Made by a program: the position numbers and the translations under genes. From the NCBI GenBank assembly GCA_047967505.1, contig CM106538.1: 64,000 bases of DNA. The stretch is one strand, 5' to 3'. This document shows positions 11,800 through 23,062 of this stretch, piece after piece (the stretch's first letter is position 1; every line of letters begins with the position of its first letter). Origin of the DNA: Dipteris shenzhenensis. Its lineage: Eukaryota; Polypodiophyta; Polypodiopsida; Gleicheniales. The notes beneath the pieces are model-generated. The model saw nothing but the letters and a program-made list of their open reading frames with translations, was not told where the DNA came from and made no database searches.

Positions 11800-14700
11800 C
11801 TATCCAATGCCCATCAATACACGACAATACTCAAACCGCTGACTAGGTAGACTCTTCGTCAGCATATCTGCAGGGTTATCATCTGTATGAACCTTGACAA
11901 GCTCTATGCGCTTGTCCTCAAGTACCTCCCTGATGAAATGGTACCTGACCTCAATGTGTTTGGTCTTTGCATGAAAGACCGGATTCCGTGCTAGCTGAAT
12001 AGCACTCATGGAATCACTATGCAATGTCGGTACACCTGTATGAATCCCCAAATCTCCCACTAGCCGATCAAGCCATATAGCCTCCTTGCAACCCTCTGTG
12101 GCTGCAACATACTCAGCCTCTGTGGTAGACAAAGCCACGCACTTCTGTGCACGAGACATCCACGACACTGCACCACCTGCAAAGGTGAACACATAACCAG
12201 AAGTGGATCTCCTACTATCCACATGCCCTGCATAGTCTGAATCTGTGTACCCAAGTACACGCATGTCTCCTTTACCAAAGCAAATGCACATCTCCTTGGT
12301 ACCCTTCATGTACCTCATGATGCACTTAACTGCCTCCCGATGCCTCTTTCCTGGATTAGCCATATACCGGCTAACAACTCCCACTGCAAATGCAATGTCT
12401 GGTCTAGTAGCTATCATAGCATACATAAGACTCTCAACTGCTGATGCACAAGGAACCTTGGCCATCATGGCCCTCTCCTCATCTGATTTGGGACTATCTG
12501 TATAACTCAGTTTCACATATGGAGGCAATGGAGTACTCACTGCCTTCCCCCCCTCCATATTGAAACGCTGCAATACTTTTGTAACATACTCTTTTTGTGA
12601 AAGCCAAAGGAGTTTCCTACTCCGATCACGCGTGATGCGCATACCAAGAATATGACCTGCAAATCCCAAATCCTTCATATCAAAGGCCTCATGCAACTTG
12701 GCCTTTAATGCATCTAGCTCATAAGTATTCTTGCTAGCCAATAGCATATCATCCACATATAGTGCCAGGATTATCAGGCTACTATCCTTAGCTCTTTTAG
12801 TGTAGAGGCAGTGATCAATTTCACTCCTTCTAAAACCCTGGGACCGAATGAAAGCATCAAACTTCTGATACCATTCTCTAGGTGCTTGCTTAAGACCATA
12901 GAGACTCTTCTTTAGCTTGCAAACTAAATGCTCTTTGCCCTTTTCTTCAAAGCCTTCTGGCTGCACCATGTAAATTTCCTCATGCAAATCCCCATGCAAG
13001 AAAGCTGTCTTGACATCCATTTTCATAAGCTCCATATCCTCTACTGCCACTAGTCCAAGCATGCATCTAAGTGTGGTCATCTTCACAACCGGAGAGAATA
13101 TCTCATCAAAGTCCACACCCTTCTCTTGCTTGAACCCTTTAGCAACCAAACGGGCCTTGTACCTAGGCACATCGTCACCTGTGACCTTCATTTTGTAGAC
13201 CCATTTACATGGCAATGCTTTCTTTCCATGTGGCAAAGAAACCAAGTCCCAAGTCTTATTCTTCATAAGTGAACTCATCTCTGATTGCATAGCATACTCC
13301 CACTTGCGTTGATCCTCACGCATCATAGCCTCTCTGTAGCAAGAAGGCTCCCCGCAATCAGTAAGCATCACATAGTCTACCCCTGGAACAAACCTATCAG
13401 GTGGTCTAGACACTCTAGATGATCTTGTCAAGGGCATTTCAGCTTGCTGTCCCACTTGCATATCAGCCACATTTGGCTCATCATTTCCACCAATAGATGA
13501 TCCATCATCTACCCTTGATTGTATACCTGTGGGAGTACTTGGTGGCACCATTTCTTGCACATTTGGTGCATGGACAGCTTGCTGTCTATCAACATATGCA
13601 GGTGGATTCACATCTTGGAAAGTGATTCTCCTCATTTCCACATCCCTCATGGGTGCCTTATGCATCTTCTTCTCATTGAAGACCACATCATGGCTGCGTA
13701 TGATCTTCTTGGCTTCTGGATCCCAGAGACGATAGCCCATCTCTCCACTTTCACCATAACCTAGAAAGATGCATTTCCTAGACTTAGGATCTAGCTTCTT
13801 TCGAAGCTCTTTTGGCACATGTGCATATGCCTCACACCCAAATATACGCAAATGAGAGTAAGAGGGCTTCTTGCCACTCCATGCCTCTTCAGGAATACCA
13901 CCATCCAAACTCTTACTAGGTGATCTATTGATCACATGCACTGCAGTCTTCATTGCCTCAGCCCAAAAACCACCAGAAAGACTTGCATTGGAAAGCATGC
14001 ATTGCAACCTTTCTTGAATGGTACGGTTCATCTTTTCTGCAACTGGATTCTGCAACTGGATTTTGCTCTGGAGTACGAGGGGATGTAAGCTCCCTCTTAA
14101 TCCCACGAGTATCACAGAAATGCTGAAAGTCATGAGAGAGATACTCTCCACCATTGTCAGTCCGTAGGCATTTAAGCGTTCTACCTGACTGATTCTTAAC
14201 CAAGGCCAGCCATTTCTGAAATACCTGGAACACATCACTCTTCCGAGATATAGCATAAGCCCACACTTCCTACTTGCATCATCAATGAATGTCACATAGT
14301 ATTCAGCCCCGCCTAATGACCGTGTAGGCATGGGACCACATACGTCTGAATGCACCAAATCAAGCTTTTCAAACTCTTTCTTTCCCCTTCTTTTATGGGC
14401 TGATTTAGTCTGCTTTCCATAGAGACAATGCTCACAAAATTCAAAATCAGAGAAACTCAAATGCGGTACATAACCCAAACGGCATAAGAGTTTCATTCCA
14501 TTCTGGCTCATGTGCCCCAACCTGCAATGCCACAAAGAAGTGCTTGGCTGCTCGGTTATCGCAACAACATGATCAACTACCCCTGATACATGTAAGGGAT
14601 ACAAAGTCCCACACCTGGCACCCCTAGCCAAAATCATAGAGCCCTTTTGAATTTTCCAACTCTGAAAGCCAAAAGTGGTGTGAAAACCAGCATCATCTAG

Positions 14701-15021
14701 CTGACCCACTGAAATAAGACTCTTGGTCAGCTTAGGCACATGTCTCACATGTTTCAAAACAAATGCAGACCCATTTGCAAAAGAAAACTTTATGTCACCT
14801 GCTCCCACTATGTCACATGCATAGTCATTTCCAAGATGCACACAACCTGTCTTTCCACTATCATAAGTGGAGAACCATTCCCTATGGGGAGTAACATGGA
14901 ATGAAGCACCAGAATCCAAAATCCAATCCTGGGAATATGCATCATCTGAAGTGGGTAAGCAACTCTGTAGATAAACTAGACATGAATAGAACATCATTGT
15001 CACTATCACGTGTGACTGCAT
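11800..15021 (-). pseudogene. Element 1 pol (protease, integrase, reverse transcriptase, RNase H), integrase frame broken
   Basis: A 1073-codon frame. The first 28 or so residues are out of frame with gag. Then come protease (WILDSGASFHVT, about 31-42), GAG-pre-integrase (LWHCRLGHM ... CEHCLYGK), integrase start (LVHSDVCGPMP ... YVTFIDDASR), reverse transcriptase (KARLVAKGF ... FDEIFSPVVK ... MDVKTAFLHGDL ... LYGLKQAPREWY ... LYVDDMLLA) and RNase H (TDSDYAGHVD ... STTEAEYVA ... HIEVRYHFIRE ... NPADMLTKSLP). Compared with element 2, one base is missing near 14266-14272 and a 13-bp tandem duplication lies at 14038-14063. Residues about 251-325, which should hold the rest of the integrase catalytic core, are therefore read out of frame. 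The polymerase YVDD is intact. This protein would make reverse transcriptase but no working integrase. Confidence 0.93.
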
Positions 15022-15899
15022 TGATCTCCTCGATCTTCACTTTTCCTTTGTCCTCCCTTGGACTCTCTTCCTTTTGATTTGCACCCCAATTTGCATTCTT
15101 TTTCTTATCCTTTTGCTCTCTTTTCAGCTTGTAGCAATCCTTTTTCATATGGCCCTTCTTGCCACAATGGTAACACTCAATGTTCCGTGCCCTAAATTTG
15201 CTACGAGACTTCCCTCTTTCTTGGGACTTCCCCCTGAACTGTGATCTGCCCCTTTGCACATTTAAGGCTCCATCCTGCTTGTTGCCATCCATAGACTTCG
15301 GTCTAATCTCCTCGGCCAACAAGCTACCCACAACATCATCAAATTTTAGTACTCCACCAGGTGCAGAGTTACTGACAGCTGTACGGAAGGTATCCCATGA
15401 GGATGGCAATGAACATAAGAGAAATATTGCCTGTCTCCGCATCAAAATTCATTTTCTGAGCCTGAAGCTGGCTGAAAATAATATTGAATTCATTCAAGTG
15501 AGAAGCAATGGAGACCCCTTCCTTCATCTGCAGCTCAAACAACCTCTTCATGAGGTAAACTTTATTAGAGGCAGTTTCCTTTTCATAAGTGGCACACAGT
15601 TTCTTCCACAAATCTTCCGTAGTCTGCTCATTTACTACTGTGAAATAAACTGACTCTGCAAGATGAAGTCTAATAGTAGACTTTGCTAATGCATCCAACT
15701 CATTCCAATCATCCTCAGACATATTTGCAGGCTTAGCTTCAATCCCTGCCAAGGGTTTAATCTGCTTCTTTTGAATAAGCACATCCCTTATCTGTTCTTT
15801 CCACAAAGAAAAGTTTGTCCCATCAAACTTTTTAATGCTGAAAAACTCTTTTTCAGGCATGGAAGAGGATGCCATGATGCAAATAAAGCAAAATCCCAA
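14942..15899 (-). pseudogene. Element 1 gag with CCHC zinc knuckle, frameshifted
   Basis: Gag most likely starts at the ATG at 15875 (MASSSMPEKEFF); the ATG at 15899 is also open. It carries FDGTNFSLWKEQIRDVL, the usual Copia gag start, a DDWNELDALAKSTIRLHL segment and an ETASNKVYLMKRLF segment. A 2-nt loss near 15430-15433, relative to element 2, shifts the frame. Gag continues in the frame 15445-14942 with CYHCGKKGHMKKDC, a CX2CX4HX4C nucleic-acid-binding knuckle. An extra G near 14955 then shifts gag out of frame with protease. In element 2 gag and pol share one frame, so both changes are damage. Confidence 0.9.
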
Positions 15900-17287
15900 A
15901 TGCTAGTGCCTGCAAGAGAGAATCACACCAAATACCAGGTGCACCCAAATGTGTATGCCACAATAGACTGAAATATCACCAAAGCTCAAAACTCAAAGCA
16001 TCTGACTCATGTGCATATACTATGCATCCATATGAGCAAATCTGGCCCAAAAGAAAATGCCAATAAGTGCCAAATGACTCAAGCATAAACACTGTCCACT
16101 GGCATATGCATCAATAATGTCTCATCCAAGAGAGCATAGCACTATCAGTGCGTCACCTGCAATGTGTCAAAGCTGTCCCTCAGCATAAAATAGCATCCAT
16201 GTGCAAAGCGTCCATAAAAATAGCATCCCACAAGGCAATTTGGGCCTATCAGCGCATCCAACAAGGACCGCAATGCATCCAAATGGCCTATAAATCATCC
16301 ACTGCAACCCAATGCATACCACGAATGAGCACACACTGCTCAAACTGCAACCAGAGTGATCTGCATAAGGTATGCTCAAGAAATCATAGTCCCACGGTAA
16401 TGAGCGCTACTGAAAATAGAACCTGAGATGCTTCAAAACATGGGCGCCATTGCATAATCGGACTCAGCAAGAAAATCTGCAAATATCTCTCTTCTGCCAG
16501 AACTCCAAAATCCCAACCGATGAATGAGAAATGGGAGTCAACACTTATCCACTGCCATGTGGCATAAATCTAAGGTTTCAAAACCTTAGCATGAAAAATG
16601 CATAACAGAGAGACGAAATCGAATACACAGAGATTTATAACTCTGAAAATCCTCCACCGATTCACGCAAGAACTGATAGGTAGGGGTTTTTGGGCGTCCG
16701 GAACGCAATGGGACAGACGGTTTTGGAAACCGTGGTCTCAATCACTGGGTCCAACACACGGACTGAAAAACGTTTTTGGAAACAGAGCTATCTGTAAACT
16801 CCACCGGAGTGCGAATGATGAGCAACATAGAAGTTTTAGGACCTCGTGAGTCCATCGGAACTGACAGATCTGCAAATGGTTGCTCCAAACTTGAGTTCCA
16901 AAACCCGGGCAAAAAACGCAGGAATTGACACAGTGAGTCAGAAATCCACTGAAATGATCTCAGATTCAAGAATGAAGGTGTTTCCAAGCTCCTGAAGTAA
17001 TGTGGACACCAAAAGCAAGCAATAGTTGCCTCTACAAGTCAATACGGAGTCTCTGTCATCGAACGGAACAGGGAAAAGCTCAAAAAACGACTTTTTCTTT
17101 GAAAGCTCTTAACAGGCTCTCAAAACCACTTCGCAAAGCCAAAGTGACTTTTCCAAATGTTCCTCCAAGGTCTCTGCACACTCGGATGTAAGTAAAGTCA
17201 CCCACAAAGCTTCCCACAGAGCTTCTCCTTCCTCCCACAGAGCTGCTGAGCTTCAAGCATTCACGCACGCTCAGCTAGATCACCCGG
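15876..17287 (-). other. Element 1 leader between primer site and gag (about 1.4 kb)
   Basis: Long untranslated leader with no recognisable gene on either strand. It is conserved with 21465-22889 in element 2 at high identity, small indels apart. Several short upstream ATGs are present. It probably holds the packaging and dimerisation signals, which cannot be located by eye. Confidence 0.75.
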
Positions 17288-17299
17288 GCTCTGATACCA
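17288..17299 (-). promoter_or_regulatory. Element 1 primer-binding site (tRNA-iMet)
   Basis: TGGTATCAGAGC on the minus strand, two bases after the end of the 5' LTR. This is the standard plant initiator-tRNA primer site. Confidence 0.93.
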
Positions 17300-17301
17300 G
17301 T

Positions 17302-17482
17302 TGAGAGTGCTCTCAACGGAAGCAAGAATGGAAGAGGGAGAGAGAGCGAGAGAGAGAGACAGAGAGCCACACAAGTTTTGGTGGGTGCAGAACCACCCTA
17401 ATCTTTTTTTTCATTCATTTATATATGTGTTTGAGTATTGTACATAATCGGGGTTAAGGCACAGTGACCTTTAACCCCCACA
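17302..17482 (-). repeat. Element 1, 5' LTR (181 bp)
   Basis: Partner of 11566-11746 with one difference, in the T run after CTAATCTT. It would carry the promoter. The TATA-like CATTTATATATG is read on the plus strand and its complement on the minus strand is also AT-rich, so the start site is not determined. Confidence 0.95.
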
Positions 17483-17487
17483 GTATG
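17483..17487. repeat. Target-site duplication of element 1, right copy
   Basis: GTATG, matching 11561-11565. Confidence 0.94.
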
Positions 17488-20400
17488 AACCTTGACAAGC
17501 TCTATGCGCTTGTCCTCAAGTACCTCCCTGATGAAATGATACCTGACCTCAATGTGTTTGGTCTTTGCATGAAAGACCGGATTCTGTGCTAGCTGAATAG
17601 CACTCATGGAATCACTATGCAATGTCGGTACACCTGTATGAATCCCCAAATCTCCCACTAGCCGATCAAGCCATATAGCCTCCTTGCAACCCTCTGTGGC
17701 TGCAATACTCAGCCTCTGTGGTAAACAAAGCAACACACTTCTATGCGCGAGACATCCACGACACTGCACCACCTGCAAAGGTGAACACATAACCAGAAGT
17801 GGATCTCCTACTATCCACATGCCTTGCATAGTCTGAATCTGTGTACCCAAGTACACGCATGTCTCCTTTACCAAAGCAAATGCACATCTCCTTGGTACCC
17901 TTCATGTACCTCATGATGCACTTAACTGCCTCCCAATGCCTCTTTCCTGGATTAGCCATATACCTGTTAACAACTCCAACTACAAATGTAATGTCTGGCC
18001 TAGTAGCTATCATAGCATACATAAGACTCCCAACCGCTGATGCATAAGGAACCTTAGCCATCATGGCCCTCTCCTCTTCTGATTTGGGACTATCTGTATG
18101 ACTCAGTTTCACATATGGAGGCAATGGAGTAGTCACTGCCTTCCCCCCCTCCATATTGAAACGCTGCAATACTTTTGTAACATACTCTTTTTGTGAAAGC
18201 CAAAGGAGTTTCCTACTCCGATCACGCGTGATGCGCATACCAAGAATATGACCTGCAAGTCCCAAATCCTTCATATCAAAGGCCTCATGCAACTTGGCCT
18301 TTAATGCATCTAGCTCATAAGTATTCTTGCTAGCCAATAGCATATCATCCACATATAGTGCCAGGATAATCAGGCTATTATCCTTAGCCCTTTTAGTGTA
18401 GAGGTAGTGATCAATTTCACTCCTTCTAAAACCTTGGGACCGAATGAAAGCATCAAACTTATGATACCATTCTCTAGGTGCTTGCTTAAGACCATAGAGA
18501 CTCTTCTTCAGCTTGCAAACTAAATGCTCTTTGCCCTTTTCTTCAAAGCCTTCCGGCTGCACCATGTAAATTTCCTCATGCAAATCCCCATGCAAGAAAG
18601 CTATCTTGACATCCATCTGCATAAGCTCCATATCCTCTGATGCCACTAGTCCAAGCATGCATCTAAGTGTGGTTCTCTTCACAACTGGAGAGAATATCTC
18701 ATCAAAGTCCACACCCTTCTCTTGCTTGAACCCTTTAGCAACCAAACGGGCCTTGTACCTAGGCACATCATCACCTGTGACCTTCATTTTGTAGACCCAT
18801 TTACATGGCAATGCTTTCTTTCCATGTGGCAAAGAAACCAAGTCCCAAGTCTTATTCTTCATAAGTGAACTCATCTCTGATTGCATAGCATACTCCCACT
18901 TGCATTGATCCTCACGCATCATAGCCTCTCTATAGCAAGAAGGCTCCCCGCAATCAGTAAGCATCACATAGTCTACCCCTGGAACAAACCTATCAGGCGG
19001 TCTAGACACTCTAGATGATCTTCTCAAGGGCATTTCAGCTTGCTGTCCCACTTGCATATCAGCCACATTTGGCTCATCATTTCCACCAATAGATGATCCA
19101 TCATCTACCCTTGATTGTATACCTGTGGGAGTACTTGGTGGTACCATTTCTTGCACATTTGGTGCATGGACAGCTTGCTGTCTATCAACATAGGCAGGTG
19201 GATTCACATCTTGGAAAGTGATTCTCCTCATTTCCACATCCCTCATGGGTGCCTTATGCATCTTCTTCTCATTGAAGACCACATCATGGCTGCGTATGAT
19301 CTTCTTTGCTTTTGGATCCCGGAGACGATAGCCCATCTCTCCACTTTCACCATAACCTAGAAAGATGCATTTCCTAGACTTAGGATCTAGCTTCTTTCGA
19401 AGCTCTTTTGGCACATGTGCATATGCCTCACACCCAAATATACGCAAATGAGAGTAAGAGGGCTTCTTTCCACTCCATGCCTCTTCAGGAATACCACCAT
19501 CCAAACTCTTACTAGGTGATCTATTGATCACATGCACTGCAGTCTTCATTGCCTCAACCCAAAAACCACTAGAAAGACTTGCATTGGAAAGCATGCATTG
19601 CAACCTTTCTTGAATGGTACGGTTCATCTTTTCTGCAACTGGATTTTGCTCTGGAGTACGAGGGGATGTGAGCTCCCTCTTAATCCCACGTGTATCACAG
19701 AAATGCTGAAAGTCATGAGAGAGATACTCTCCACCATTATCAGTCCGTAGGCATTTAAGCGTTCTACCTGACTGATTCTCAACCAAGGCCAGCCATTTCT
19801 GAAATACTTGGAACACATCACTCTTCCGAGCTATAGCATAAGCCCACACTCTCCTAGTTGCATCATCAATGAATGTCACATAGTATTCAGCCCTGCCTAA
19901 TGACCGTGTAGGCATGGGACCACATACGTCTGAATGCACCAAATCAAGCATTTCAAACTCTTTCTTTCCCCTTCTTTTATGGGCTGATTTAGTTTGCTTC
20001 CCATAGAGACAATGCTCACAAAATTCAAAATCAGAGAAACTCAAATGCGGTACATAACCCAAACGACATAAGAGTTTCATTCCATTCTTGCTCATGTGCC
20101 CCAACCTGCAATGCCACAAAGAAGTGCTTGGCTGCTCGGTTATTGCAACAACATGATCAAATACCCCTGATACATGTAAGGGATACAAAGTCCCACACTT
20201 GGCACCCCTAGCCAAAAGCATAGAGCCCTTTTGAATTTTCCAACTTTGAAAGCCAAAAGTGGTGTGAAAACCAGCATCATCTAGCTGACCCACTGAAATA
20301 AGACTCTTGGTCAGCTTAGGCACATGTCTCACAAGTTTCAAAACAAATGCAGACCCATTTGCAAAAGAAAACTTTATGTCACCTACTCCCACTATGTCAC

Positions 20401-20512
20401 ATGCATAGTCATTTCCAAGATGCACACAACCTGTCTTTCCACTATCATAAGTGGAGAACCATTCCCTATGGGGAGTAACATGGAATGAAGCACCAGAATC
20501 CAAAATCCAATC
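17488..20512 (-). pseudogene. Element 2 pol, intact integrase and reverse transcriptase, broken RNase H
   Basis: The frame from 20512 to 17741 covers protease (DSGASFHVT), GAG-pre-integrase, the integrase core including RTDNGGEY and PRTPEQNPVAEKMNRT, reverse transcriptase with LYVDDMLLA, and the start of RNase H (TDSDYARHVD, with G to R). It stops at a TAG (17741-17743) where element 1 has CAG. A 2-nt loss near 17704-17708 follows. The last RNase H segment (HSDSMSAIQLAQNP ... HIEVRYHFIRE) runs to 17488 and, past the insertion, into the LTR of element 1. The integrase D, D and E neighbourhoods are all in frame here, unlike in element 1. Confidence 0.92.
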
Positions 20513-20515
20513 CTA
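20513..20515 (-). other. In-frame TAG between gag and protease in element 2
   Basis: Gag (21196-20516) and pol (20512-17744) are in the same frame, parted only by this TAG. Element 1 has CAG (Gln) at the same place. A C-to-T change in a CAG context is the simplest origin. Stop-codon readthrough is possible in principle but not supported by the sister copy. Confidence 0.85.
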
Positions 20516-21488
20516 GGAATATGCATCATCTGAAGTGGTAAGCAACTCTGCAGATAAAGTAGACATGAAGAGAACATCATTGTCACTATCATGTGTGACT
20601 GCATTGATCTCCTCGATCTTCACTTTTCCTTTGTCCTCCCTTGGACTCTCTTCCTTTTTATTTGCACCCCAATTTGCATTCTTTTTCTTATCCTTTTGCT
20701 CTCTTTTCAGCTTGTAGCAATCCTTTTTCATGTGGCCCTTCTTGCCACAATGGTAACACTCAATGTTCCGTGCCCTGGATTTGCTACGAGACTTCCTTCT
20801 TTCTTGGGACTTCCCCCTGAACTGTGATCTGCCCCTTTGCACATTTAAGGCTGCATCCTGCTTGGTGCTATCCATAGACTTCCGTCTAATCTCCTCGGCC
20901 AACAAGCTACCCACAACATCATCAAATTTTAGTACTCCACCAGGTGCAGAGTTACTGACAGCTGTACGGAAGGTATCCCATGAGGATGGCAATGAACATA
21001 AGAGAAATATTGCCTTAGTCTCCGCATCAAAATTCATTTTCTGAGCTTGAAGCTGGCTGAAAATAATATTGAATTCATTCAAGTGAGAAGCAATGGAGAC
21101 CCCTTCCTTTATCTGCAGCTCAAACAACCTCTTCATGAGGTAAACTTTATTAGAGGCAGTTTCCTTCTCATAAGTGGCACACAGTTTCTTCCACAAATCT
21201 TCTATAGTCTGCTCATTTATTTACTACTGTGAAATAAACTGACTCTGCAAGATGAAGTCTAATAGTAGACTTTGCTAATGCATCCAACTCATTCCAATCA
21301 TCCTCAGACATATTTGCAGGCTTAGCTTCAATCCCTGCCAAGGGTTTAATCTGCTTCTTTTGAATAAGCACATCCCTTATTTGTTCTTTCCACAAAGAAA
21401 AGTTTGTCCCATCAAACTTTTTAATGCTGAAAAACTCCTTTTCAGGCATGGAAGAGGATGCCATGATGCAAATGAAACAAAATCCCAA
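20516..21488 (-). pseudogene. Element 2 gag, broken by a 4-nt duplication
   Basis: The N-terminal part (21488-21213) has the FDGTNFSLWKEQIRDVL start and ends ESVYFTVVNK. A duplicated TTTA at about 21216-21223 shifts the frame. The second part (21196-20516) has ETASNKVYLMKRLF, SSWDTFRTAVS and the CCHC knuckle CYHCGKKGHMKKDC. Otherwise it matches element 1 closely. Confidence 0.9.
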
Positions 21489-22889
21489 ATGCTAGTCCCT
21501 GCAAGAGAGAATCACACCAAATACCAGGTGCACCCAAATGTGTATGCCACAATAGAGTGAAATATCACCAAAATTCAAAGCTCAAAGCATCAAAAGATGC
21601 ATCTGACTCATGTGCATATACTATGCATCCATATGAGCAAATCTGGCCCAAAAGAAAATGCCAATAAGTACCAAATGACTCAAGCATAAACACCGTCCAC
21701 TAGCATATGCATCAATAATATCTCATCCAAGAGAGCATAGCACTATCAGTGCATCACCAGCAATGTGTCAAAGCTGTCCCTCAGCATAAAATAGCATCCA
21801 TGTGCAAAGCGTCCATAAAAATAGCATCCCACAAGGCAATTTGGGCCTATCAGCGCATCCAATAAGGACCGCAATGCATCCAAATGGCCTATAAATCATC
21901 CACTGCAACCCAATGCACACCATGAATGAGCGCACACTGCTCAAACTGCAACCAAAGTGATCTGCATAAGGTACGCTTGAGAAATCATAGTCCCACGGTA
22001 ATGAGCGCTACTGAAAATAGAACCTGAGATGCCTCAAAACATGGGCACCATTGCATAATCGGAATCAGCAAGAAAATCTGCAAATATCTCTGTTCTGCCA
22101 GAACTCCAAAATCCTAACCGATGAGTGAGAAATGGGAGTCAACACTTATCCACTGCCATGTGGCATAAATCTAAGGTTTCAAAACCTTAGAATGAAAAAT
22201 GCATAACAGAGAGACGAAATCGAATACACAGAGATCTATAACTCTAAAAATCCTCCACCAAATCGCGCAAGAATTGACAGATAGGGGTTTTTGGGCGTCC
22301 GGAACGCAATGGGACAGACGGTTTTGGAAACCGTGGTCTCAATCACTGGGTCCAACACACGGACTGAAAAACGTTTTTGGAAACAGAGCTATTTGTAAAC
22401 TCCACTGGAGTGCGAATGATGAGCAACATAGAAGTTTTAGGACCTCCTGAGTCCACCGGAACTGACAGATGTGCAAATGGTTGCTCCAAACTTGAGTTCC
22501 AACACCCGGGCAAAAAACGCAGGAATTGACACAGTGAGTCAGAAATCCACTGAAATGATCCCAGATTCAAGAATCAAGGTGTTTCCAAGCTCCTGAAGTA
22601 ATATGGACACCAAAAGCAAGCAATAGTTGCCTCTACAAGTCAATACGGAGTCTCTGTCATCGAACGGAACAGGAAAAAGCTCAAAAAACGACTTTTTCTT
22701 TGAAAGCTCTTAACAGGCTCTCAAAACCACTTCACAAAGTCAAAGTGACTTTTCCAAAGGTTCCTCCAAGGTCTCTGCACACTCGGATGCAAGTAAAGTC
22801 ACCCACAAAGCTTCCCACAGAGCTTCTCCTTCCTCCCACAGAGCTGCTGGGCTTCCAAGCATTCACGCACGCTCAGCTAGATCACCCAG
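21489..22889 (-). other. Element 2 leader between primer site and gag
   Basis: Same leader as 15876-17287 with scattered substitutions and small indels (for example an extra GCATCAAAA-type stretch near 21586). No gene recognised. Confidence 0.75.
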
Positions 22890-22901
22890 GCTCTGATACC
22901 A
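22890..22901 (-). promoter_or_regulatory. Element 2 primer-binding site (tRNA-iMet)
   Basis: TGGTATCAGAGC on the minus strand, two bases from the LTR end, identical to element 1. Confidence 0.92.
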
Positions 22902-22903
22902 GT

Positions 22904-23057
22904 TGAGAGTGCTCTCAATGGAAGCAAGAATGGAAGAAGGAGAGAGAGAGACAGAGAGCCACACAAGTTTTGGTGGGTGCAGAACCACCTTCATTTATAT
23001 ATGTGTTTGAGTATTGTACATAACTGGGGTTAAGGCACAGTGACCTTTAACCCCACA
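22904..23057 (-). repeat. Element 2, 5' LTR (154 bp)
   Basis: Partner of 11251-11422. It is shorter because of a 16-bp loss after GAACCACC and one fewer AG. TG...CA ends are kept. Confidence 0.92.
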
Positions 23058-23062
23058 GTCAA
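23058..23062. repeat. Target-site duplication of element 2, right copy
   Basis: GTCAA, matching 11246-11250. Confidence 0.93.

Larger units (their letters stand above)
11566..17482 (-). mobile_element. Copia element 1 (innermost, youngest)
   Basis: A complete 5917-bp Ty1/Copia element on the minus strand, inserted into element 2 with a 5-bp GTATG duplication. From the 5' end it has LTR 17302-17482, primer site 17288-17299, a leader of about 1.4 kb, gag from about 15875, pol to about 11800, polypurine tract 11747-11757 and LTR 11566-11746. The two LTRs differ by a single base (C/T in a T run), so the insertion is recent. It cannot make intact proteins now because there are frame breaks in gag, before the protease and in the integrase. 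Confidence 0.95.
11251..23057 (-). mobile_element. Copia element 2 (host of element 1)
   Basis: A full-length Ty1/Copia element on the minus strand, interrupted by element 1. It consists of 11251-11565 plus 17483-23057, about 5.9 kb once the insertion is left out. It has short LTRs (172 and 154 bp), a tRNA-iMet primer site, a leader of about 1.4 kb, gag with a CCHC knuckle, then protease, integrase, reverse transcriptase and RNase H in Copia order. It is flanked by GTCAA. It is closely similar to element 1 along its whole length, but the LTR sequences pair a-with-d and b-with-c, which confirms the assignment of ends. Coding is broken in gag, at the gag-protease junction and in RNase H. Confidence 0.93.

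Noticed and set aside
12060-14266. Extra frames inside elements 1 and 2 on the plus strand and in other minus frames
   Set aside because: They are shadows of pol. Some (for example 13958-14266) are simply the integrase part in its original frame.
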